From contig DF236976.1 in NCBI GenBank assembly GCA_000708835.1, positions 1 to 64,000 of the forward strand: 64,000 bases of DNA, written 5' to 3'. The stretch comes from Klebsormidium nitens (Eukaryota > Streptophyta > Klebsormidiophyceae > Klebsormidiales > Klebsormidiaceae). Every line of letters starts with the position of its first letter. Position 1 is the stretch's first letter. Positions 23,422 through 36,561 of this stretch are shown here, in pieces. The notes beneath the pieces are model-generated. The model made no database searches. It was not told where the DNA came from and saw nothing but the letters and a program-made list of their open reading frames with translations. Position numbers and translations under genes: made by a program.

Positions 23422-24495
23422 CCCGGCCACCAAAGGTTTGCACTTGTGTACAGACTTTCTAAACTAGCAGCACCACTGCAAACCGTTAAGGGCGGTCATA
23501 GGCTGACCTGCGAAAAACCACGCTCACAATCGCAGCTGCTGGGAAGTAATCAAGTAAAGACTGTACAAAGATACCTCATGAATATGGTGTATGTGCACTT
23601 TGCACCCTGCACACTTAGAAGATATGATGGTTTCAACGGGCACACAGAGAGAGTCGTGCAATTCTGGAACCAAATGAGCGCCCTGATCTGCCAGTGCTAC
23701 TGCTGCATATATACCTTTCTTCCCCTGCTGCATGGCCTCTGGACCGTGGTGGCGCTGTGCTGTCAATAATTCTAGAGGAAACCGGACCAATTCGATCAGC
23801 AGGGGGGCCTTTTTGCAGTGAAGCGGGCCCCCTGACAGTGATGGCGAGAGTGATCGAGGTGATCACTCTAGACGGGGCCCACTGTTCAAACACCTGAGGC
23901 TGAAACACATGCTACTACTAGCCTCTAGGTATCCTGGATTTCCGTAACCGCCTCTTCAGACCAGCCCTGAGGCTGAACCTGAGCAGCTCTGGCAAGCTTC
24001 TCAAGAACTTCGCGGCTTGGGTCTTCGCAACAACCAGTTGGGAGCAGAGGCCAGCCGCCAGAGGCGCAGCTCAGCTTCATGCAGTGGACGTTGGCAGAAG
24101 TGTAGCTGGCTGTCGGCTTTTATTGAAATCCCTTCTCTTATTCGTGAGCAATAAGCAGCTGCAAATGTGATAGCAGCCCGTTGCTTCTTTGTTTGGGTCC
24201 CCTTGGGATCTGATTCGTATAAGAAGTTGCACGGTCAGGGCAACGGGGCCTGTTCAGAAGTTAAGCGCACAAAGTTGCAGTTTGCTCCTTCAAGTCAGAA
24301 GGACAGGCCCAACATTCTTGCCGCTTCGTCATCTGTCGCCGGATCTTAGTCCTTCGAAAAAAAAGCTGTGATACACGGAGTTTGGCTTCAAATTAGCCAT
24401 GCATCTGAGACTCTGAGCCTGAAGTCATCCCCTGACCTCTTACACTAGAAAGCTTGCAATATTTGTGGTAAATTAGCATTCCCAGCTCAAAAGAC
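23422..24495. promoter_or_regulatory. divergent region between ROMO1-like and PP2A B'' genes
   Basis: About 1.07 kb between opposite start codons. An inverted repeat AGAGTGATC / GATCACTCT lies near 23850. No further gene, TATA box or known element could be assigned with confidence. Confidence 0.35.
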
Positions 24496-27400
24496 ATGAT
24501 GGCTTCTGGCTTGGATTCCGTGTTGGAGCCGAGCACAAGCGGGGCTGGAATTGTGGCAATGGACACGGGTCTTTCTCATCAGAGATTTCCCTCTTCCAAA
24601 ATGAAAATAGACGAACTCTTCATTCAGTGGCTGTCGCTACCAGACTCTCAAAAGTTGGTAAGTGGTCAACCTGCTCAGTCGTCCCTATTTCGATGAATAT
24701 TCGATTTTGTGTGAAGCAGTCAGGGTGCTTATGCTTCAACAAATCTCACGGGCGAGGTTGTCCGAGATAGTCCATGAGATCAGAGCTCGTCACGGTTGAC
24801 TTTTATGATGATTTGCAGTTCCTGCAGAGCGACATTTAGCTCTATGTTTGAGGTAGGTGTTGGTCCTAGTAGCCAGCTCTTGCACCGTACAAATATCAGG
24901 ACAGGTTTTGAGCTTTTTGACTCTGGTTATATCTCTACAATCTTTGGGGTTGTCTATGGTGGAGGTTGAGTCTTAGCACAGACCGGAGGTTAGAGGCACC
25001 ATATATGTCCAATCTGTGATGTAATTCAATCCGAAGGGTTGGTGATTATTAGAGCCCCTACATCTTCAGCAATCCTTGTGCTTCTTTGTTCCGCGGAGGG
25101 TTCATTCTCAACAAATGTCTTCTCAACTATCTCGGGTCTGACCTGTGCAATGACACCTGTGTTTTATTGTAGATGTCAATTCCAGAGCACTTATATCGAG
25201 CGCACTTGATTAGGGTTCTCTCTTTTGGATACTGTCTGCCTTCCCAACTTTACTTATCTGGCCCTGCACCTATGGGGTTCAGATGTGCACAAGCGGTTTT
25301 GGCAAAACTATATCTCCTAGTGATCATTTCAAGGCATGGCATCTTTGCAACACTGAAAAAGAATAGAGGTACAAGCAACTTTTGCAAGCAGCTACGTTGG
25401 TCAGCTCTGCATCTAGTTTACCGCCAGAGCTTCAGGCGCTGCTGGTTTACCTCTTGTCTTTCGATTTGAGCAGGTGTTGTCCCTACTGGAGGATGCAAAA
25501 GCCGGCCTTCCTTTGGTTGGCCCATCCTCGAGCTCTTCCTTCAGTCCTGGAAGCTCCACCCCCCTCTCCCCGTCATCAGCGCAGGCCCTGTTTGCGGCTT
25601 CAACCACACCCCCTCTTTCTCCCAAGAGCTCTGCCGGCTCCCCGCTGTCGCCTAGGTCGCCTATGCGGAGGGCACCATTTGGACATGCAGGCAGCCCTCT
25701 GAAGAAAGCGAGCGAGCCCCTACAGGAACGAATCCCACAGGTGCAATCGTCTGACTGGCTGACCGCCACTGTCTCCACATCCCTTCGATGTTGCAGCAAT
25801 GTAACGGAAGATTAGGGTATGTATGTAGTCTATCTGGAGCAAACCCCTCTTTTAGCTGCAGTGAAGGCCACGATCCAAGCGCTCTGTTGAGGCAATTGAT
25901 CACGACAAGAAAAAGTCAGATATTGGTTGGTCACCAGTGTGTTCGGTAAATGTTGTTCCGCATCATGACCCTTGATCCTGCACACGCTCTTGCAGTTCTA
26001 TTTCCCGAAAGGTGCCCCCCTGACAGAGAAGCAGCAAGTGGAGTTGCAAGCAGAGATAGACGGCATCTGGATTCCTCATCCTGAGGGCCTTCCTCTCCAA
26101 GGTGGGGACCCGCCATTGCTGCATGTGGTCGGTATTCCTTTTCTCTGTTGGTGAATTATCTGCATCCATGAAGATTCGCCATCGTGGCTGGAAGGCAGGG
26201 CTTTCCCTCTGCAGTTACTAGTCGTTCTCAGGCACCTCTATCAACTTCTATGTTGGCGCTTTGATTGGTCTCACTGGTTGCGTCCTCGGGCCTTGTCCAG
26301 CGTTCATGGATGTCACCAAGAACGTGTGCCGCCTTCCCTCCTTCTTCAACGGCGTGCTCTTCAAAAAGCTCGAGAAAGAGGGCTCCAACGTGGTCACGAA
26401 GCAAGACTTCCTGCACTTCTGGGTGTCGGAGTCGTTGGTTGACGCCGACCAGAACACCCGGCTCTTTGCTGTCCTCAAGCAACCCGGAAAGAACCACCTC
26501 ACCCAGGTACAGCCTACCCCCGGTTATATCCGCTCAATCCATGGTTTGACATCCTTGAAAGTCGACACCGTCGATTCAGCACATCACGTCTGCCATCAAA
26601 TTTTGAGCTTGTCTTTAATGGTGCTTTATCTAATACGGAAGCCTCTGCTCGCCATTGCTCGATGTATTCTGCGTCTATGTCGAGCCTGTCTTTTGGCTTC
26701 GTCAGGACGACTTCAAGCCAGTGCTGCGGGAGCTTCTGGCGAGCCACCCGGGCCTCGAGTTCCTCCACGACACCCCCGAGTTCCAGGAGCGTTATGCGGA
26801 GACAGTCATCTATCGAATCTTCTACACCGTAAACCGCTCGGGGAGCGGGAACATTACGCTGCGGGAGCTCAAGAGAAGCAACCTGCTGGCGGCCATGCAG
26901 CTCGTGGACGTGGAGGAGGACATCAACAAGGTCTTGAAGTCAGTCATCGGACTTGCTCAGTGCCACCATGCTCAGTGCCACCATTCTTGTTTCTACCCGC
27001 AGTTACTTCTAAGACGAGACTGGCATTTCTTCTCGTTCTGCTACACTTGTGGTGCATGGTTCTTGAACAGCTGGGTTATGGTGCTGCATCATCGTTACGT
27101 AGGCCTGCAGCGTGCTTCAGATACGTTCTTGTTGCTACTGCACAATCAAGCTCTGGCCCGAGACCCTCTGCGTCGAATCCACTTTGAAGAGGTGCTTTCG
27201 TAGGCCAGCTCTGTAGTCCCTGCTCAGCGCATACCGGTTGAGCCGTGTTTAACCTTGGCGTTCATCCGGATGCAGATATTTCTCGTACGAGCACTTCTAC
27301 GTCATTTACTGCAAATTCTGGGAGCTGGACAGCGACCACGACTTCCTGATAGATAAAGAGGACTTGCTACGATACGGGAACCACGCACTGACGTACCGAA

Positions 27401-28781
27401 TAGTGGACCGGATCTTCGCACAGGTACTGTCACGCTGACTTTGTGCCTTGTCACGCGATTTTCCGAGGCTGATGTCAGCTTCGGTCCGGTCTGCCGTGCA
27501 CGGTTTGCCAACTGGACCCTCCGTTTCCATGACCATGACGACAGCTTCCGACTGGTATCAGCGAACTTTTTTTCCTGCTTTTGCGTGTCAAGCGGACCTG
27601 CATAGTCCCAGTTGCTGGACAGTTACTTCTCGATTCCCGTCCTGCCTTTCCAAGGGCGTCAAGACCACTTGCGTTGACCACAGTGAGTCCATCGTCTTTT
27701 GTAGAAGTAAGCAAAGACATGCACCCCCAAGTTTGAATCTTTTCCCGAGTCTCCCTATCTTTCTCCTGCGGTACCAAACGTCGCTCGACCTGTCGTTTCC
27801 TAAGCCGGCCTAACTTTGGTACAACGCTTCAAAGCCATACACGTGCGGCCTCCAAAGCCTCTCCTCTTGCAACTCCGTCCCCCAGGTCCCCCGGCGCTTC
27901 ACGAGCGGCGTGCCGGGCAAGATGAGCTACGAGGACTTTGTGTGGTTCATCCTGTCGGAGGAGGACAAGACGACGGAGCTGAGCCTGGAGTACTGGTTCA
28001 AGTGCGTGGACCTGGACTGCGACGGCCGGATCACGCCCAACGAGATGCAGTACTTCTACGAGGAGCAGCTGCACCGCATGGAGTGCATGGCGCAGGAGCC
28101 CGTGCTCTTTGAGGACATCGTCTGCCAGATGGCCGACATGATAAACCCAGAGGTGCGGATCCCCGCGGGACGGGGGCTCCGTTCATGAGTTCAGCTTGGA
28201 AATTGAACGTTGTGCAGAGCAGCGAAAGCCGGTTCGTTGGAAACGTTGATTACAAGGTGTATCTCCCTGTTGGCTCAGATGTCACAGTTTCTGATTGCTG
28301 GGGTCGTGTATTCTGTGGCCACAAAAAGCGTCTCAGGCCTTCTGATACAGTTTCGTGCCTTGTCATCTTACGTGGGGCCAATTTGATGTGCCGAGCATGT
28401 TCATGCTGGCTGCTTCTTTTGTAGTTTCTAACTCTTGGCACAGACACTTGTGATGGTTCTGATGGAGGCCTTTGGATTCAAGTCAAATGACGTGGTACTG
28501 TCGTTGTCTTGCAGGTGGAGGGCGTGTTGACATTGAGGGACTTGAAGCACTGCAAGCTGTCCGGAAACTTCTTCAACATCCTCTTCAACCTCAACAAGTT
28601 TGTAGCTTTCGAAACCCGGGACCCCTTCTTGATCCGACAAGAACGAGAAGACCCGACATTAACCGAATGGGATAGATTTGCACGGCAGGAGTACATACGG
28701 CTCTCCATGGAAGACGAGGGGGAGGAAACGTCGAATGGCAGCGCGGAAGTCTGGGACGAGTCGCTAGAGGCGCCTTTTTGA
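24496..28781 (+). CDS. PP2A B'' regulatory subunit with EF-hands, eight exons
   Basis: Regulatory subunit that targets the PP2A A/C core to substrates, with Ca2+ sensing through EF-hands. Exons: 24496-24657, 25474-25740, 25996-26101, 26301-26506, 26706-26938, 27276-27423, 27886-28152, 28515-28781. All phases agree, giving 551 residues. Exon 2 is a disordered Ser/Pro-rich linker ([13 protein letters not shown]). The conserved B'' core follows: [99 protein letters not shown]-hand loops are [12 protein letters not shown] (exon 6, atypical) and [12 protein letters not shown] (exon 7, canonical). It resembles the B''-alpha/beta class, not TONNEAU2/FASS. The donor of exon 5 is GTCAGT. The exon 3 donor has an in-phase alternative 30 bp downstream (GTATTC at 26132). 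Confidence 0.93.
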
Positions 28782-29598
28782 GAGTGAACAAGAAGTGGCT
28801 TTGCGTAAGACCACTGCGCAGGCTTGTTCGGAACCAGCTAGCAACGCTTATGCCCTACTGCAATGTTCTTATGATTCAACATGCCGGATGAGTGATGGCC
28901 GCTAGCATGCAGCAAGCACTTGAGGCCTTTGCTGTGTTCTGCAGAGAGCTGTGCTGCATTGTGTGATGCTGACATGGATCGACCGTCACTCTCAAGTCCT
29001 TCAACTGTCGTCAGTTGTCGAACAAGGTGTAAGTGGCATTGCCATGGAGGTCGATGCATTGCAAATGATTATATTATATTTCATGCGCACAGCTCATCTT
29101 CAGGTGTCACGCAACAATGATTGAAGTCGATGGGCTTCTAGCGGTTGTTGCGATCGAACATGCACATGCTCAGTTGAGCGACTAGTATAAACGTCTGTGC
29201 GCTACTTTGCACGCATATATGATATGATTTTGCGGTGCATGCGGATCATGCTTATATGGATAAGCTGAAAAGGTCATGTGCATACGCAGCAACGCGGCCG
29301 CGGCCCTCATGCAATTAACCGGGTGCCGCTGCCGCGTGCAGCAATTTTGTATACTGTTGCATGGCTGCAATCGAGAGTTTTACCCAGACTAGAGCTTGCG
29401 GATTGATCATGGGCACAATCTCGATCGAATGTATAGGCGGCTGCAAGAAACATGGTTCATGGTAGCTAGCTCGATGGTAAGCAGGAGCCCAGCAATTAAA
29501 CAGTGGCGTCTCTTCTCCGAAGAAAAGGGCATTCTATCATTGTGATACCATCGAGAACCACAACTCAGTTTGACAAACCTGTTGCATGATGGACAAAA
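28782..29598. other. convergent intergenic region
   Basis: Between the PP2A B'' stop and the stop of the fused glycosyltransferase gene. AT-rich with TGCATGC words near 29237; no gene seen. Confidence 0.4.
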
Positions 29599-32500
29599 TT
29601 ACCACTCATAGTACCATCCAGTATCCAGTGAGTGCACGAGGTCGCCGTCTGCTTTCGTTTGCCCAAACTGCCTATGCGCGGCCATTATCTCCCACACTAT
29701 GCGTGCCCCGCTCGCCGACCCCGCAAACACAGCATAATCCGCCTCCTCTGCCGCAAGTGTCAATTCTGCTACATAGTGTTGCATGATCTGGTTCCTCTGC
29801 GGGCATGGCACGTTCAGATGGCTTTGGTGCACCGTGATGGGGTCCAGTTCCACCAGAGGATTGTACATCACTTGCCGTTCCGAGTCCGTGAAGCCGAGAT
29901 CGGTCGCGTTTGCGGCCGCCTGCCGGAGAACGCTCGCGGTGTCGGTAAAGAGGAAGACGCTCGGCCAGTGGATGCCCCAGTCCGCCTCGAGCTTTTCCAC
30001 TGCCCTGCCGTAATCCCCCAGGTCCCGGAACCGGTGATGCTCGCGGAAGAAACCGTCGCCCCACCCCCTGCAAAGCGCCAGCTGACGTCAGCTTTGGTGC
30101 ATCACCAAACAAAGCCAAACCTACGACTTCGCGGTGTCCGAGGAGAAAGTCAAGGACGGACGAGGTTTCCGTTTAACCGGCAGACTGCATCACCTCCTCT
30201 GTCCGGATGCAGGAATACACCGACTGCTGACAAGCGCCAAGGCATCCCCCGACCTCGTTTCCTTCACGATTCGTAAGAGCGACAACTCCTCCAATGCGCG
30301 AGTGTCCGTCCAAGAGCAGACCGAGGCCATTTGATTCTTCCGTGCCCACAAACTTTCTGCTGATGTGCGAAGCAGGGATAGCCGGAATCAACACGAAATC
30401 TCGTTGGCGGACGCCTCACCTGTCCGTTCTCCTGACGTGCACAGCCACGGTGGGCTCTCTCCTGTCGGGCCACGCGCACTTGATTGCGTCAGTAATCTCG
30501 CGTACGCGCGCCTGCGGCCGCCACATCCACTGGGTCGTGATGGACCACAGCATGAAGTGCAGGTCCAAGAACGGGGCCCCGTGGACGTCGCCCCCGCCCT
30601 CCAGCCGCAGATTGCCTGAGCCAGAGTAACAAACACGGTAGAAACGGGGCCTCTGAATAATGGGCATCGTTGACAGAACCCATGGAAGGGGAACGTGGGC
30701 TCCAGTTTTCGTGTCGGACCCCCCATACTAGTTGGTCCTCTGTGCGCGAGCGCTCCTCAAAAGACTAGGGCTGCCACGTGTAATTCGTAATTCCCCATGA
30801 TAACGTAACCTCAATTGGTCCCCGGTTGACCGACCGATCGGACGATCCTAGGATCCTAACCGGGGGCTCGGCGCCTGACAGACGTCTAAGACCGAGACCC
30901 CCGGAAAGAGACAAGAGACCGGCTGACCAGGAAAGTTAAACCACTCTTCTCATTCGCGCGCTGAGGGTACTAAGCGGTGTGGGGGTCCAGAATGAAAACG
31001 GGGGTCCAGAATGAAAAATGGAGTCCACGTTCTCCTTCCACGGGTTCTGACAATAGGAGCCAGGGTCTGAGAAGGTGGTCGGAGATCATAGTCTGGTGGC
31101 TATTGGGGTAGATTAGACGACGGAGGGAGGTTTAGTATTCTTGCTCGGGCTTGCGTTTCAGCGATGCAAAATTACCGTAAGGCCAAACTCTAGAATGCAG
31201 AGTTTTTAACTCACAGTGCCAAACGTATGGCTGTCAATGATCCCGACTTCGTCAAGCTCTGGCTTCAACACCGGCTGAGAACGAGAACTTACTCACACTC
31301 CCTCGAGACTGCTTCATAGTGCTCACCTGCCACGATGAGATTCTCGAGGAAGGCCTCCCACCACGTGGGCTCCACCCACGACTCCCCCCGGTCGACAAAC
31401 CCGCTCGGCGTCGGGACGACCGTCTCCAGCCGAACGACCCGCTTCTGCGCCGCCTCCGCTGACGTCACCATTGCCCCCTGCCACGTCAGCGTGACCTCGG
31501 AGTCGCCCACGCTCGGGGCATCGTACTTGCAACCGGAGAGGGGCTCGAAGAGCGTTTCGAGCGTTTCAAGGACGCAGGCACCGCTATCGGACGGCTGCTG
31601 TGGAGCTTCCGAAGAATCGACGACGAGGGTGCGCCCGAGGGAGACCGCCAGGAGGAGTGCCATTTGATATGAGTGGAAGTTGAGGGCAACGCCTGCAGAA
31701 GAAAAGATCGGGAATTACAACAAAGAAGTGGCAGAAGGAATGTAGCTCAGAGCAGTACGACGAAGTAGTTCAGAGCAGTAGGAGAGTAGAGCCAAAGAGT
31801 GGAGGGCATGCAAAGGGCGGGCGTGAGAATCGAAGAACAAACGCTTGTTTGTTTGATTGTATGGAGGTGGACTCAATTTCGGTAGTAGGAAAAAGTACCA
31901 ATCGATGCCAAAGCAAGAAGTCCCTCAGGATCGCTCATGAACAATGAAAGAAGCATTAATCAACTGCCTTACAACATTGGCAGTGACTTACAACTACACA
32001 TAACAATTACAACAATTGTTCTACGGACTCGCGAGAGCCAGGCAATCAGATCTACTGACTGACTGACTCATTGACTGACTGACTGACTGACTTGACTAAC
32101 TGACTGCCCTTGATCAAGAAAGTGCACTGACCCACCTTGATTGTGCGGCCTGGTCATCAGCCACCGAGCATTTTCGCAGTCCTCTGGGAACTGCGTCCGA
32201 TCTAGTTCCTCGTACACCAACTTCTCGACCGTGTTGCTCCATCTCAGAGTGCCACCTGGCAGCCCGGGGCCCGCGCTCGCGCCCAGCGGGTTAACCAATC
32301 CACCCCCCGTGGTAGAGTGCACAACCGGCCCCAGTGGCCCGGTTTGCGTAACCCGCTTACGGGCGCTGATGACCTGGGCGGCTAACCTGCCTACGTTGGA
32401 CCGTGAGGAGATAATTGCGTAGTCGGACAGCCGTGAAAGGATGAGCGCGTTCGCTAGCGCGCGGTCCTCGGCGTGCCGGCGAGCCTCGGGCCCGGACCAG

Positions 32501-35500
32501 TCCTGGCCGCTCTCCGGACGTCCAAACAAATCCCCCGTCTCTAGTTCCTTACTCGCGCCAGCTTTCTGGAGAGGAGAATCTGAAGTTTCTACAGGCGGCT
32601 TGCTGTCGACGGCGTCGACTTGGCTCAGCTTTCGGCGAGACGCAGGAAAGCTTCTCAGCCTCGCATGATCAAACGGAGTCGCCATCTCTATTGCTGTTAT
32701 TAGACCGAGACCCTTCTTAGGTCCTTGAACTCTATCAATCAATTGGTGGCCGAGTGAGGAAAGTACTCGGCACAAGCGGACTAAGCTCCTACAAGTAACA
32801 GAGTCGTTGGAGCTCAGACTCCCACAATGTGTACCGCTAAACGCCTCTGACACTCTGTTGTACAAAGTAGAAAGTCCGCTTCTATTAACTTTGTCTCTCT
32901 GCCCTACCCCTGCATCAGACACCCCACTAACTGCACCGTTTCCAGGTCGGCTACTCGACGACCACAACTCTCTCCGACTTTCATCTCCGCCCGGTAAGCC
33001 TCCTCCGAGCTTCTGCCGTAGCCGCCTCTGCTTGCCAAAACCGCCCAGGGGGGTCCCCCGGCCTCTCAACCCCCTTCGAACGACGACGTCACTCTTGTCC
33101 GCCGCTAGCTGGTCGTAAAGGATGTTAGAGGCCGCGGCCACGCCGAGCGTGTCCGATTTCTCAATCAGCTCTTCTAAGAAAAAGTCCGAGTCGGTGATGA
33201 CGAAGGACGAATTCCAGGAGTGGCCCGCATTGTCGGCACCGGTTTTAAACGCCCACTGAAGCAAGACGAGAAGGAACTCTTCAGAGTTTGTTTCGTCTCC
33301 ACTTGTTGTAAAAGCAAGCTGCATCTACAGTGAATTGCCATCGCCGAGGATGGCATAAGCATTGCGGCCCAAACAAAGGGAAACAAACCAGCAGCTGTGC
33401 CAAGGACAGTTGCGAAGGGCAGTATCCAAGCTTATAGAGCATCTTGCAAGGAAGGGAAGCGCACAAACGCAGCAAAAATAAAGCAATGCTCAAGTCAGCC
33501 TCGGAAGACTTTTACACGAACGTTGCCAACCCCTGATCTGCTTGCAACAGTACCGAACGTTTCAGTCTGCCGGAGTGGACTAGACAAACACAAAAAGAAA
33601 GAAAGTAATCATTCCTTGTGCATTCCTCACCCGCAGATCCTTGATGAGTCGCCCCATCTTCTTCCCGTCGTACGCCAGCACGTCTACCTGGCCAAGGTCC
33701 CCAAACCTCTCCGGGCCCCCGCCATACCCGGTGCGCATCTCCAGGCCCAGAACGGGGTACTTCGTCCCCCCCTGCTGCGCTAAAATCGCCGCTGCCTGAT
33801 CCTCAATCCTCCCCACCGGCTTGAACATCCAGTCCGAGACAACGCTGAACACCATCGCTTCGATGTGTTCTGGGCTGGCTTGGCCCCCCCCCACGACCGT
33901 GACGTCGCCTGTGGCGGCAAGACGCTCCCACAGGGCCGAGAGCCACTCATGTTTGTACGGCTGTTCGTTGGGGTAGTCTGCACACGAGGGAGGACCTACG
34001 AAGTTATGACAAAAGAGCCGAACATGACGGAACTGCTTGTGCCCCATCGGTACTTCATTCGGAATGAATGCCTCCTGACATAATGCGATGTCGATACCTC
34101 AGTTTGCATCCAACCAGAGACTTGGTACTTAGAAACAGCTCGCAAGCTGACTTGCACAGCACAGATTGTATCAGCAAAGCTTTCCAGAAGAAGTTTCCCA
34201 CATTCGAAAGAAACTCTATCCCGCTTCCACCCCCGCACCCTCACAATACCCCGCAGAATACTTGCTGCGCACAAGATACTATCCAGCGGACACAACCCAA
34301 CTGAGCGGATGTCAAGAGCGACTCACGTGGTCCATACGGTATGAGCGTCAGCAACTGGTCTCCCCAGTCCCCTCTCACCACCTTCCCCATATCACGGTGC
34401 AGAAAGTCGCGCCCGTGTGTGTACTCATAAAATGCGTCCCCAAATCGGACTAGACGCTCCGGTTCATTGTATAGGGAACACTTCGTGAAAGGCTGGAAGT
34501 AACAGTGCAGGCTCTTGTCGCGACAGGTGGCATAAGGCAGCATGGGGCTGTCATGGATCGGAACGACTGTGTAGCCGAGCGAGGCGCCAAAGACGAGGAG
34601 CGCCAGGAAGTTCTGGTACTCGTACAGGACGTCTGGGGGAGGGACAACGAGCTTTTATTGAGTATCGGTTTCTCCGGACGGAGCGTGAACTGTAGACAAG
34701 ATCTCTCGAGATCGATGATGGTGACCTGCTTAATTCCTAATTTGGAGATGTTGAAAGAAGTTCTAGTGTGCTGACATTGATCACCTCTTATCAAATGATG
34801 ATCGGTACTACTTCTCACGAACTAAACGACCTCACAACCAACTACTGATTGAAAAGGCTTGACCACTGCTGGGGAGCCCTGCTGTTTGCAAACTGACTGC
34901 AGCTATCAGAGTTCGTAAAGGGCCTCTTAATGGGTAGCCACACGATGGTGACAAATCCGTACGCAGGGCCCAAAATCCCACCCGGCCAGGCGGCACTTCA
35001 GTTGTCACAACCACCGGTCCAATCTTGAACACGGAAGGGGGAGACTTCCAGTCTGTTGGAACTCCACCGACTTGCTACCGTACTCACGAACTTCGTTGGT
35101 CTGCATTGATCCAGTCCTACTCCAGCTAAAATCTGAGCAAGAGCACAATCAAACACAGGCCACCTTGGTGGCCTGAATTTGCCGTTTGAGGGCGACCAAA
35201 ATAACGGAGGCACTTGCTCTCAGACACCTACACATATGAGTTTAGGGTTTGGCAGAACTAAACCTCACCATCGCTCAGCTGCTGGATTGCTAGCCACTTG
35301 GTGGAGCTGCAGTTTTCAGGAAACTGCACCCTCACAATCTCCCCGACGATGACGTCCGCTGCCGCCTGAGTCCAGGTAATACTCCCTGCCTCCAGCTTCT
35401 TCGCATCCAACGGCACCGTCTGTACATCCCTGTACCACTCTGGACCGGAAGCGACATCGTTGGCCCCACATCCTGGCCCCGTGCACGTTAGGAGCTGCTT

Positions 35501-35623
35501 TACAGCGTTCTGGAGTAGCAAGAGCTCCTGAGGTTTCCTCGTTGTGCCATAGAAGGCTAGAAGAACGGCCCCGACCACGATCACCAGGGCCGTCGCCGCC
35601 CAACGAGAGCCGAATTTATTCAT
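29599..35623 (-). CDS. fused bi-modular FUT8/NodZ-like (GT23-like) glycosyltransferase, seven exons
   Basis: Exons: 35623-35269, 34632-34327, 33977-33631, 33318-32136, 31692-31327, 30615-30420, 30067-29599. Every junction is in phase, giving 1,073 residues. A type II signal anchor (about residues 8-30, TALVIVVGAVLLAFYG) predicts a Golgi lumenal enzyme. Module 1 (exons 1-4) and module 2 (end of exon 4 to exon 7) each have a stem (SITWTQ / TLRWSN), a Cys-rich middle, a TD/SD helix and an NVGR- or SGAR-type C-terminal motif. Exon 4 runs without a stop from the NVGR block of module 1 into the stem of module 2, with no new signal anchor between. Module 2 keeps HVRRTD and ends SLDTGWYYEW. Module 1 has EMRTGYGG in place of the HxRRTDK motif. 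Family activity is alpha-1,6-fucosyl transfer from GDP-fucose; the activity and substrate here are unknown. Two genes merged by read-through annotation is the main alternative. Confidence 0.75.
32055..32106. repeat. (GACT)n microsatellite
   Basis: Imperfect run of the tetramer GACT in the intron between exons 4 and 5 of the fused glycosyltransferase, just past the donor at 32135. Confidence 0.9.
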
Positions 35624-36561
35624 GCCACTGTGCACATGCACCCAAGCAAACAACTACTGCATTGTTCTCAGGCAATCAAGCACACACATGCAGCTTGCAG
35701 CCACTATCAAAGCCATCAACGACTTTTTGTCGAATCTGCCCTTCCAACCAGTTTCTTTATTCTGATATTAAGCAGAGAAGCGGCGGCCTGAAGCCTGAAG
35801 CCTACTACCGCAGGTGTTGAGGAGAAGAAAATGGCAAGAAGTCGACATCAGCAAGCCTCTGGCCAGTGGCAAGGAATCACGACTCACCCGATCCGATCAT
35901 TTAAACTTGAAGTGCAATTTAGTGGTGCGACGGAAGTTAGAAACCCCGAGCTCGCCGTCGCCTCTAGTTCGCTTTCAGGGCACAATGGGGCACATCGAAC
36001 GGTTTGGCGTCTCATCGGACGGTGCCAATCCTCCCCAGTTTCCTGCGCGCTTAAATCCAGGCAGTAGCTGGGGATACCGAAATTCTGCCCATGCTGCTCA
36101 ACTCATTCCTGATGCATAATGCATTTTGAATTTGGCTTCAACATTGCACGCGCTGAGCGCTGGCACTGGCAGCACGCTTGCGTGAACAGCACAGCCCAGC
36201 GCGGCCCAGCTAAACGTGCTTGCAATCTCTTCGGAAGTCAGATTTCAGAAGATAGAACTTAGAAGACATACGCATGGTTCAGGCAGCCGCATGAATGACG
36301 AACACAAACTTGGCATACCGGGCGGCGGGTACCCTCCAGCGTCAGAAGGCTGACATATCTGGCTGGATGGGGGCTGGATGTCCGAGCTTTCTTAGAGAAT
36401 AGTGTGATAAACAGGGCCTTTCCTCCAAAAATATCGAGGCCCATCAACACATTGACGCGACTTTGTCATAAGTTGTCCTGAGGATCCATAACCTTAAAGA
36501 TCTTGGGATTTGAGCGCAATTGGGATGCCAAGCATTCAGCAGCTCGCTGGCAATTGTCAGC
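35624..36561. promoter_or_regulatory. divergent region between glycosyltransferase genes
   Basis: Separates the start of the fused gene (minus) from the start of the next family member (plus). No clear TATA box or repeated element was identified. Open frames on both strands (35542-36119) carry no family motif. Confidence 0.35.

Noticed and set aside
26261-27187. 308-codon plus-strand frame overlapping the PP2A gene
   Set aside because: It reads through introns. Only the portion 26301-26506 is exon and the rest lacks B'' conservation.
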